A stretch of 64,000 nucleotides of DNA. Origin: Bacteroidota bacterium (GTDB lineage Bacteria > Bacteroidota > Bacteroidia > Bacteroidales > FEN-979). Numbering within the stretch: position 1 is the stretch's first letter; every line of letters starts with the position of its first letter. Shown here piece after piece: positions 37,114-47,700 of the stretch. Made by a program: the position numbers and the translations under genes. Under the pieces are notes generated by a model. That model had not been told where the DNA came from. It made no database searches and saw only the letters and a program-made list of their open reading frames with translations. The DNA is taken from positions 30,375 through 94,374 of the forward strand of contig JAPLDF010000046.1 of the NCBI GenBank assembly GCA_026391835.1, read 5' to 3'.

Positions 37114-37144
37114 CAAAAATATTCTTTGATTTTTTCTTTCGCAA
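37114..37144 (-). promoter_or_regulatory. Bacteroidota-type promoter for second pilin-like unit
   Basis: On the minus strand, TTG (37144-37142) is followed after 20 bases by TATTTTTG (37121-37114), fitting TTG-N19/20-TAnnTTTG. Transcription would start about 37107, leaving a leader of some 55 bases before the ATG at 37052. Confidence 0.6.
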
Positions 37145-37443
37145 TTGCAGGTAACCGTAAAATTAAATTGTGGAAACCCGTAATGTTGTTTATTTATTTT
37201 TTGTTAACTATCTAATTTGATGTATGTTGAAATTAAATTTTGTCTGAAAAAGTGTCTGTCAATATTACGCCTTAAAAAATGATATTTTGCTGTTAAAATG
37301 TGATTATTATTGATTTTATTTAAAAAAAGCCACTTTTTTGTTATGTTCCTTAAAAATTACTCCCTAGCATGTTATGTCACTTTTTTATGCTCTTACAGAT
37401 ATAGTATATGCCAAAATCATTCCAATTCAGGATAATTTATTAC

Positions 37444-37462
37444 ATCACTGATTATCAGTGAT
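37444..37462. repeat. Perfect 9-bp palindrome, operator-like
   Basis: ATCACTGAT-T-ATCAGTGAT is a perfect inverted repeat with a one-base centre. The centre is too small for an RNA hairpin loop without opening the stem, so a dimeric DNA-binding protein site is more likely. It lies 80 bases beyond the 203-residue gene and about 300 bases upstream of the promoter at 37114-37144. Confidence 0.55.
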
Positions 37463-37542
37463 ATGAAAAACACTCCACCCTTGAAATATTCTCTAAATGA
37501 GAAAATTTGAACCGTTTTTGGAATTTTTACCTTAAAAGAAGG

Positions 37543-38154
37543 TTAATTGAACTTGCTGTATTCGACTGTCACATTTACCGTACCCTCATAAAGTCCGGCA
37601 TCTACATTCCCAACCGGGCCCAGGATGCCGTATATGAACAGGTAGGCTTTTTTTCGCGGCGGTGTATACCCGGAAGAAGGCGGGGTGGGTGGCGGACCCG
37701 GAGGGCCGTTGATCCTGCGCAAAATAGGAAAGGTAGCCGTGTTAAACCCGTCGGGCACTTCAACAGCCTGCATTTTTGCAGAAACAACATCGGCGGGATT
37801 GAGATTTGAATACGCAAACCGGAACCTCACCGGGATGGTGTTTGAAGGATCCAGGTCCAGGGTGGCCGGGGCATCGACGTAAACTGTGACATCAAGATAT
37901 TCAGTGCCTTCAATGGTCATGACGGCAGCCTGGGGATCGTTCAGGTTGATGGTGACAGTCTGGCTGGCTCCAGGGTTGATAACCTGGGTTTTATCGTTGA
38001 AATTGAGATTCTCAGGAGTACCCTTGGTGATGACAATATCTTCATTGTCGCGGGAATAAGATCCGAAACTGACATGTTGCGCCTTGCCGGCCATACAGGT
38101 CCCCAGGAGAAAAAGCAAAATGATTAAATGTACCTTTTGAATGATTGAATGCAT
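37543..38154 (-). CDS. Pilin-like exported protein with proline-rich insert
   Basis: A 203-residue exported protein with a signal peptide ending MAGKAQ. The mature region is all-beta and ends LYEGTVNVTVEYSKFN, the locus-specific terminal pattern. An unusual proline-rich stretch (GPPGPPPTPPSSGYTPP, about residues 150-166) interrupts the C-terminal half before the final strands. ATG at 38154 is one base after the stop of the upstream gene and starts directly at the signal peptide; longer starts would overlap that gene. Role inferred as a minor or tip subunit. No enzyme motif is seen. Confidence 0.75.
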   Translation of the reverse strand: MHSIIQKVHLIILLFLLGTCMAGKAQHVSFGSYSRDNEDIVITKGTPENLNFNDKTQVINPGASQTVTINLNDPQAAVMTIEGTEYLDVTVYVDAPATLDLDPSNTIPVRFRFAYSNLNPADVVSAKMQAVEVPDGFNTATFPILRRINGPPGPPPTPPSSGYTPPRKKAYLFIYGILGPVGNVDAGLYEGTVNVTVEYSKFN

Positions 38155-38155
38155 A

Positions 38156-38674
38156 TCAGATATATTCGATTTGAATAGTGAATTCCCCGTCATAACTTCC
38201 CGGCCTGGCACGGGATAAGTCAACCCTGCCGCCTAACCAGAGGTAGAATTCGCCCTTTTCATTGAACTGAACGATTCGTTCAACCTGGTCGAGCAGTTGT
38301 GAGGCGCTTTGGTTATCAGTCCTGTAGCCGCTTACCACATATTTGCAAACAAGGGTTCCGTCGCCCGAGGTATTCACCAGTGCCATTTCATTTAAATACG
38401 ACAGCCTGATGCTGGAATTGACCTTTCCCTTTACAAGGAGCTTCCCGGCCTTCTCATCCGTGACCGGTGAAATGTTGAGGATGCCATCCTGTGCTGAGGC
38501 TTCATCAATGATCATATCCTTCATGGGGATCAGCTGGATGCCGGTTGCTTCAACAACCGTGGCAGAGGCCCGGATAATGCCGGATGTCTGCCCCTGCAGT
38601 GACGAAATGAGGAAAAAGCAGCTAAGCAATCCAGCCATATGACAAACAATAATTATTTTCCTGATTTCTTTCAT
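38156..38674 (-). CDS. DUF4402-like pilin-type exported protein
   Basis: A 172-residue exported protein with a signal peptide ending SLQGQ. The mature N-terminus GIIRASATVVEATGIQLIP is close to the DUF4402 opening (ASATV … I), and the end is ARPGSYDGEFTIQIEYI, sharing Y-x-G … E-Y with the three following small genes. It starts 31 bases after the stop of the 6440-residue adhesin gene and abuts the next gene by one base, so the adhesin and pilin-like genes probably share a transcript. Which subunit it is (tip, minor, anchor) cannot be read from sequence. Confidence 0.78.
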   Translation of the reverse strand: MKEIRKIIIVCHMAGLLSCFFLISSLQGQTSGIIRASATVVEATGIQLIPMKDMIIDEASAQDGILNISPVTDEKAGKLLVKGKVNSSIRLSYLNEMALVNTSGDGTLVCKYVVSGYRTDNQSASQLLDQVERIVQFNEKGEFYLWLGGRVDLSRARPGSYDGEFTIQIEYI

Positions 38675-38705
38675 TTTACCAACCTGAAATTTGTAATAAA
38701 AGGCA

Positions 38706-41700
38706 CTACTGTGTTGTGATCACCAGTTTTTTTGTCTTTACGATTTCACCGGCATCCATCTGAAGCATGTAAAAGCCAGGCTTCTCGGTTTCGCGGTTCC
38801 ATTGCAGGCTGTGAATTCCTGCTTCAAAATCTTTGTTCGCCACCTCCTCGATCAATTGTCCCTGGATACTGAAAATTTTCAGCGTAACGTGTGCTGGCAG
38901 CGGCAGGCTGAAACGGAGGGTGGTGTGCTGACTGAAAGGATTGGGGAAATTCTGCAACAATGCAGGCTCAGGTGCAAAGTAGACAGGATTATCCTGGGTG
39001 TTTCCCTTCTCGATCACGATCGAAAATGGCGGCACCTGGGTGGCGCTTTTCAACTGGCTGCCGGCTGATACCGGGTTTATGACCGATAGCGGGAGGCTGG
39101 GGATGCCATCGCCGGAGCCAACGCCTGAACTCTTTACCGGGGTGCTCTTGATATTGCCTGAAGTAAATGAATAGGAGTGTTCACGTCGCATCGAAATTGC
39201 TTTTTTCAGCGAGTGGTCGTTCAGGCTGATTGCCCAATCGGCCGGCCAGTCGGGGGGCAGTTCCCAGTTCATGGTATAAGTGCCAGTGAGTTGTTCCCCG
39301 CCAAGCTGCCCGCCAACATAAACGGGAAGGTTGATGCACCCGGAGTCGCCCGCAGGGAGGTTGTTAATGACAAGCGGCATGGTGTGGGCAGGGGAGGAGA
39401 GGGTGAAAAACTCCATCCAGGAGTTGGAAAGCGGCTCCAGCCGGTAGGCATCCCAGGTATCCGGACCGGCCTTGCCGTCGTCCTTGAAAGAAACCAGGAT
39501 ATTGCTTTGAAGGCCCGCTGAACTCAGCCGAAGGTTGATGGCCGGTGGTGCCTCGGTGAGCGGTTTTGACTTAACTGATGTGCCTCCGTAAAAAGTGCCG
39601 CCACTGGATAAAACTTCACTGGTAAAGCCCAGTCCCGGGTTTGGGTTGTTGGCCTTCACCCAGAATGCCTGGAACGGACTGATCAGTCCGTTGCCCAGGG
39701 TGCCGTTAATTCCGTTCCAGACCTTGAATTCGTTTGCTGCAGGATCCCATATATATATGGTGTTGTCGACATTGGTCTTTGTCCAGCCCTGCGGGGCGTC
39801 CCAGTCCAGTGTTGAAATGGTGGGATTCCCCATCAGGTTCCATCCCTGGTCGTCGATGTTGGTGTCATAAAACACGGTGTCGTTTGGTGATTGGCTTGTT
39901 TGACCGCCAACCCTGGGTGTATAGGTAACAGGATGGGTCAAGCCGGAATAAGTAAATGTGCCCGGGAAGTATGCATTTCCGGAGGATGTCATCTGCCGGG
40001 GAAGTTTGTCGCTATAGCTGCCTGAGATGGAATCGAACACATAGAAATAGTATCCGCGGCCGGGAGCAAGATTGTTGGTGTAGGGAGTTGTCCGCCAGCT
40101 CATATTGGTTGTAAGTGTATCTGTTTCATCAAACCAGAGGAAATTCGGTTGTTTCTCCGGGTATGATGCACCTGCCACTCCCTGGGTAATAAAGTTGGAG
40201 AGGAGGTCGGCACTCGTGGTAATGGTTGGTGAAGTGATCATCCGCCAGCCTTTTGTCCCCATAAATGTTACATAAACAGACCTGGCAAGAGACCAGGGGT
40301 GTTCGTTGAAGGCAGTGGCAAAATAACCTACATCGGCGATTGATGTGCCGACCCAGTTATCTGTCGAACTCTGGCCGGTTCTGGCATGCTTTTCAAGCAT
40401 CACGGGAGAGGGTACGGCATGATAGTCCCAAGGATAAAGATCATCTTCCTGGATCTCGTTCAGTTCACTGTCAAGATAATGCAGGTTCATGGTCACCGGG
40501 GTTGTACTGCCGCCGGTATGGATGATATCGTACGATCGCTGGATGGCATCCTGTTTCCAGGAAGGCACCACGCCAAGGGTGATCTTTACCCCGATTCCTG
40601 TCGGGAGGGTTCCCCCCGGGGCGAATGTCATTGTTGTGAACTGATTTCCAAAAGAGTACGATGTGTTGGCGACGAAGGATGACCTGGTAACGGTGCCATT
40701 CACGTCCCCCGGCCCGATGGTGGTGGCGGAAACTTCCATTGATACGGCATTGGCACCGGTTTCGAGGCATCCCCGGGTGGCAGATGGATTCGCAGCCTGC
40801 AGATTCAGTACACCTGAAACAGAGAGACTGCTGTTGATCACGGCACCTGCAGGTCTGCTGATCGTAAAATTGCCGGCACTGTTGGCAGTAAAACTGCCGG
40901 CCGGGATATTGAGTTGTACACCGGTTCCTCCAATACTGACCGTCGACGTGCTTCCTGCAGTAACTGTGCCTGTTGTGCGGGCGATGGTTCCGTTGATTCC
41001 AAAGGTGCCTGTTCCCAGTGTCAGTGCCCCGGACGAAAGATTCAGCACCCCGTTGACATCCAGGTCTCCGTCGAGGGTTGCGCCACTGCTGTTGACGAGT
41101 GTAAAGTTATTGACAGTGTTATTTGTAAACGCTCCTGGAGGGATTGATTGCAGGCTGACACCTGAAAAAGAGATGGTGGACCCGGCTGATCCGGCATCAA
41201 TTTGCCCGCTGTTGGTTAACAGAAGGTTGCCGTTCAGGGCTAAAAGATGTCCGTTCAGAACCATTTTGTCAATAGGCTGGTTGATAGTGAGATTGCCTAT
41301 AGTTCTGTCAATATCGAGGTAGCAATCGCGGTCGGGGTCATCATCAAAAATGATGTTCTCCCCCGAAAGCGGAACAGTCCCGTCTGTCCAGTTGGCGGCG
41401 GTGGCAAAATCAGTGCTGAGGTTTCCTTTCCATTTGCGCAGCATTTTCTCCCATGCTCCCATGCTTGGCGGATTGCCCCTGAGGGTGCCGCCGAAATCAG
41501 TTGTGATCCCTGGGATTCCGATGCCTGAAAGATTGATGTTGATCATGTAATTCGCTGCCAGACTACCGCCGGGACTTATAAAGGAGGGATTGAGGTCCAA
41601 ACTGTTCGCGTCACCGGAGATGGATAATAATGCTGCCTTCCATGTTGGCAATGTCCCACAGACGGTGGTATTTAACCTTCCGGTCGCGCCACCGGTTCCA

Positions 41701-44700
41701 TTGGCCAGGTAATCGTTGTAATTTATGGTTACTCCGGTTACTGCCGCAAGACGTATCGCAAAATGGTAGTTTGATCCTGACGATGATGACCGGGCGTTGT
41801 TGAAGACGTTGTTCTGGATGGTCCTGGTCGTATTTCCTCCTGCTAAGTTGTTGAAGAACGCATAGGTCAGTGTTGTTGATGAAGTGGTTCCACCTATATA
41901 TACGGTATTGAAATAGAAAAGATTACTGCTGTATGATGTCCCGCTTGAATATCCTGTTTCGTAAATCCCCTGTATGATGGTGCCTGCCGTTATACCGGTA
42001 CCCAGGCTGACGATGTTGTTATAAAAGGATGTTGTAACAACATTGGCAGTCGCAACAAAGATGGACCTGATCCCGGTAATGGTAGCCGATGTGCTTGTGT
42101 TCAGGTTGTTAATTGTCAGGTTGTTGATGAAATTCCCGGAAACTGTATGCGTTCCCGCAACAGTGCCATTTGAGATATAGATCCCGTAAACCTGCACGGC
42201 ACGCGAAGTATTGCATGTGTTGGCCAGGTTATAAATTGAATTCCCTGAGATATGCTGCCCGGCAAGGGTGCTGGTGACCGCGATACCGATTATGGAGGCA
42301 GTCAGGTTGGAGGTGCCTGTACTGCCACTGGGGGTAGACAATCCCCATACAATGTTGTTGTCAATGATATTCACCCCGGCGGTTGAAAGAATCCCGACGA
42401 TCTGTCCGCTTGTCGAACTGCGGGAGAATGCATTGAACATGTTGGCGATGGTATTCCCTGTAACAAGGATGGTTCCGCTCCCTGAATTTGAAATACCAAC
42501 TACACTTTGTATGGTACCACTTGTTACATTGGAGCTTGCCTGCACGCTGTTTGATGTGACCGTACTCCCTATGGTATTGTTGCTGATATTCAGGTTGCCG
42601 GTACCCGATTTAATAATACCTGTAAAATTGTGGGCGATGGCAGCAGATCCGACTGTTGTAACCGATCCTATGATGTTGTTCGAGATGAGGACAGTACCTG
42701 TTGAGGAACAATAAATCCCGTACGATGTTGCACCGACTGTTGAATTTGTTACTGTGATGGATCCATTACCTGTCGAAGAACCAATTTCATTACCAGCTTC
42801 TGTTCCGACAAATACATCGCCGGCAGTGAGCCGTATTCCCTGCCAGGGAGTGGTACTTGTACTGGTGCAACTTAAGTTACGGATCGTATTTCCCTGGATG
42901 GAAGAAGGAGCTGAGATTCCGACGTTAAGTTCAATCCCGTAAAACAGGTTGGCGGCTCCTGAAATTGTCATTGGAGATCCACTGCATCCGGGTTCACGGC
43001 CGCCTATATAATTATTTGAAATGTCGAAATTATTGCCTGATGTATTTGTAATATAAACAGCCCGGTAGGTATATGCACCGGTAGGGATAAAAGAGGTTGT
43101 TTCATAAATGCTGTTACCCAGAATTGTCCAGTCTGATGTGTTTCCCCCAAGGTAGATGCCGTATGATGTGGCTGCAGGCCTGAAAAAATCATGGATGTTG
43201 TTGTTTCTGATGATATTGCCGCTATTTACAAACCCTGCACTTCCGGTGGAGAAAATTGCGCTGACAGGCCGGTTTCCCCCGGCATTGGTAATGTCGCAAA
43301 ACTCTACAACATTGTTGTCATTTCCATTCCCGGCCGTTGATGATGAAAAGAAAATCACACCTGCTGTAGTGCTGATACAGGAGCCGGCGATATCGCAATA
43401 CCGGATCGTGTTGTTCTCAGCCGAATTGATGAAACGGAAAGTCCGGGTGTTTGTACTTGCGGATTCGGCTTGTATAAATGTCAGACCAATGGCTGAGCCG
43501 GTCAGGTTGACCCGGCCATCAATGGTTACGTTGTCGGCACCATTAAAATCGATAAGGTTGCTGGCGAAATTCCCGGATACGGAGAAGTTCCCGGTTGGGT
43601 ACATCAGGATGGTTGAATAAATTGCAGCTCCCGACAGGCTGGCATTGAGGACAGCAGATGCTGTTTCAGTGGTATTCCCGTGAATTTTAATTTCAATAAT
43701 ACCCTTGTGTGTACCATCGTTTATCTTGTCGAACGCGGCTTTTACCGTGGGATAACACGCATCCGTTGTGCCAATGGTTGCAGTAACTTCAACCTGGTTG
43801 ACTGTAACAGCCAATATGCTGGCAGCGCCTGTACCGCAAAAGTTGGATGCTGTTACAGAAATATTGCCATTCTGTCCGGCTGAACCGGTAGTGACTGTGA
43901 TGGATGGAGTGCCGGCACCTGCTGTGATCGTCCATCCAATAGGGACACTCCAATTGTAATCGGTTGCATTGGGTACCGAAATGATACTATAGGTTTGACC
44001 GGTTTGGTTTGGGCATTGAGCAATACTTCCTGTGATTGCGCCAGGTACAGCCGGAGTGAGGCTAATGGTAACAGGCGATGTGGAGACAACCTGGGCGCAA
44101 CCTCCGCTGGCGGCAATTGTGTTGGTAACAGTGTAGGTTCCGGGGGTGCTTCCTGCAATGTTAATCTCTCCTGTTGATGTGCTGACAAACACCAGTCCTG
44201 CAGTGGATGAAAATGTTCCTGCTACTCCGCCGCCGCTAAACGTTGGAAACGGGTTGGATGAAGTGTTGCAGTAAGGACTCCCGGCATAGCTGAATGTTCC
44301 AATTGGTAACTCATTGATTGTTATGGCTGTAGTGGCGGTCACCTCTGAGCATCCTCCTGATGGTGCAAGGGTATAGGTGATGGTATATGGGCCCGGATTG
44401 CTCGCACCAGGTGTAATTTCACCTGTGGATGAGTTGAGTGCAAGTCCAATAGGGGATGCAGTGTAGATACCGCCTGTTGTACCTGTCAGTGTAACTGGCT
44501 GTGGGGTCGAAACAGTTTGGCAGAAAGGTGTTCCGGCATAGGAGATCATAGCAGTGGGCAAAGCTGTTATTGTCACCGAGGTCGTCACCGGGACAGCTGC
44601 GCAGCCACCTGAAGACGGAATGGCATAGGTAACCGTGTAGGTTCCGGCGGTACTGGTTGAAGGAGTGATGGCACCTGTTGAGGTGTTGATGGTCAATCCT

Positions 44701-47700
44701 GCGGTCGAACTGAAAGTTCCCCCTGTGTATGCGCCTGTACCTGAAAAGGTTACAGCCTGACCTGTGAGTAATGATGTGCAGAATGGTGTTCCTGCGTAGA
44801 AAATGGTTGCAGTGGGGACCGCCGTAATGGTCACCGAAGTTGTTGCAGTCACCACCCCGCAACCCCCGCCGGCAGCAATGGTATAGTTAACTGTATAAAC
44901 CCCGGCAGTACTTGAGCCCGGCGTAATTGCCCCGGTTGAGCTGTTGATGGATAAGCCGGCGGGTGAGGCGGAATAGGTTCCACCGGTTGTTCCGGTAGCA
45001 GTAACCGGTTGTGCAGTCGCCACGCTTTGACAGAAAGGAGTGCCTGAATAGGAGATCGTTGCAGCGGGCAACGTGGTAATGGTAATCGGGCTCGTTGCAG
45101 TGACCTGTGCACACCCGCCTGATGCAGCAATGGTATTGGTTACTGTATAAGTCCCTGCTGTGCTGGAGGCCAGGTTTACCTGCCCGGTTGAGGTGTTAAC
45201 AAAATTCAACCCGGCCGTCGATGAAAATGTTCCTGCCACTCCGCCGCTGAACGTCGGGAACGGGTTGGAAGCGTTTGAACAATAGGGTGTTCCGGAGTAG
45301 GTGAAAGAAGCCACCGGCAATGTTGTGATTGTCACCGAAGTGGTCACCGGGACAGCTGCGCAGCCACCCGAAGACGGAATGGTATAGGTAACTGTGTATG
45401 TTCCTGCTGTACTTGTGGAAGGAGTGATTGAACCATTAGAACTGTTGATGGTCAAACCTGCCGTTGGGCTGTAAGTTCCGCCTGTATATGCCCCTGTACC
45501 TGATAAGGTTACAGCCTGGCCTGTGGCCAATGATGTGCAGAAGGGTGTTCCGGCGTAGCTGACGGTTGCAAAGGGGATTACAGTTACAGTGACTGTGGCG
45601 GTGCCTGAAACCGGGTTTGAACAAGCGGGTGCAGTTTGATATATCACACTGACAAGGTTATACGCAAATACTCCCGGAATATTTGTCGGTACGGCAAGGG
45701 TGGCAGTGGTGCTTGCCCCAACATTGATGGTCGATTGATTTGCACCATTAATGTTATAGGTGATTGTGACCGGTAAAGTTTGTGGATTGGTGAAAGTTAC
45801 GAACGGATTGGTTGAATTCTGGCAAACCGTTGCAGTCCCACCAATCGTGGCGGTCGGAGCAGGACGCACTGTTACAGCCAGTATGCGTTCACTACTTGTT
45901 CCACAACTGTTGCCGGCGGTGACCCGGATGTTTCCATTTTGCCCTGCCGCACCTGTAGTGACTGTAATGGAATTTGTTCCTGAACCGGAGGTCACCGTCC
46001 AGCCTGTAGGAACTGTCCAGGTGTACGTCGATGCATTGATAACTGCAGCAATACTGTAAATTTGTCCAGTTAAGGCCGGGCACTGGATAACGGAGCCTGC
46101 TATTGTACCTGGCGCAGGCGGGATACCCGGATTTATTGTCAGATCACTTGAATTCGGCGTTCCTGTAATGACCGGACCGCTCCCGACAACACGGATCCTG
46201 TATCCTGTTCCAGCAGATGCTCCCGGTGGAATTGTGCCCGATATTGTTCCGGCGATGGTCTGCGCCAGGGTTCCAATCACCGAAGGTGAAGAAAAACTGC
46301 CGCCGGCATCAGACAATTGCGCGGTGAACACGTTCCCGGAGATAAAAGTGCCCGTGATGGAGAAAGGAACTGAAACTGCGGCACCCGGACAAAACGGGGA
46401 ACCGGAGATGGACCCGGTCGAAATGGTCTGTTTCATCCCGGCGAAAACAAAATACCTGTTTGAACCAACCGGATCTGAACCGGTTACACCATATATACCA
46501 GGTGTTCCGGATAGGGACGTATAGGTGCCGGCCACCGCAGTACTTCCTCCCATCACATCAAAAGGTGCGATCGCGGATGGCCGGGTCAGTGCTGCCGAGC
46601 TGTTCGTAAAATTACCCGCAGTGGTCAACGACCAGTATTCCGTGTTGCCAATGGAAGCCAGTGTGGCATCATAGGTTCCGCCAGTACCTGATGCAGTTGC
46701 TTCAACCTGTGCACTTACAACTCCTGCGCCTGTATTGGGATTAACCAGGTCAAATGGCAGGTAGGTGGTGCCGTTTCCTACCGGGAAATGGTAAGTTGAA
46801 CCGGAAGAAAGGTTGGCGGGCAATGACCATTTAATGGGTCCGTTAATAAAGGAAGCTGCCGATGTGCCTGTAATGGCATTGGTTGAAGCATTGGTAACCG
46901 ACAGCAAATTTGTTGCGGTGGTTGTTAACATCCCTGAGGAAAAGTTAAGTGTCCCTGAAACCGCGGTCGCCGTGCTCAAACTTACAATATTATTACCTGC
47001 TGAACCAGTATTGGCGATGGTAAGATTATTGGCGCCTGTGAGACCTGCACCGGTTGTTTGGCTTGATGTGCCATTGTAGGTGTAATTGGCACCGGCATTA
47101 TAGGTTCGCGGACCGTTGAACTGCACTGATCCTGTGTTCCCGGTAAGGGATAGTCCGTCAGGATTGGCAGTGATAAGACTGGCCCCGCTGTTTAATACAA
47201 AATGAGAAGCATTCGCCTGGTTCCCATTGGGAAGATCGTTGAGAACAAACGTTCCGAAATCAATTGTTCCTGATACAACCAAATCAGCATAATACTGTGC
47301 AGCCGAGTAATCTCCTGTCAGCGTAACATTTGACCCAAGTTTTACATAGCTGCCAGATTTGACGGCACAAGTCGTCCAGATGACTGCATTTGAATTGGAA
47401 AGGGTTACCGTTTGGGTAGCGGTCCCGTTAAATATTATCTGGCCATTTGTTGCCCCTGACCCGTCCGTGGTTATGGATCCTGTTCCTGCAGTACTTGTAA
47501 GGTTCCCCGCAAGGTTAAGTACCGATGCTGCCCCGTATCCAGTTGGGTTAAAGTCGAAAATACCTCCGGTTTGCTCATAATTGCCTGCAATGGTCAGAGT
47601 GTCGCGGAGCGTCGTACTTGCATTCACAGCAAAGTTCCCCGAAATGACCGTAAAATTTCCATTAACCACTATATTCCCGGTTTCAGTTTTGGTTCCCGTG

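Larger units (their letters stand above)
37053..37542. other. AT-rich intergenic region between two pilin-like genes
   Basis: About 490 bases of AT-rich sequence without a gene. It holds a promoter for the leftward 183-residue gene near its left end and a perfect palindrome at 37444-37462 near its right end. It divides the pilin cluster into two possible transcription units. Nothing else is recognised. Confidence 0.6.
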
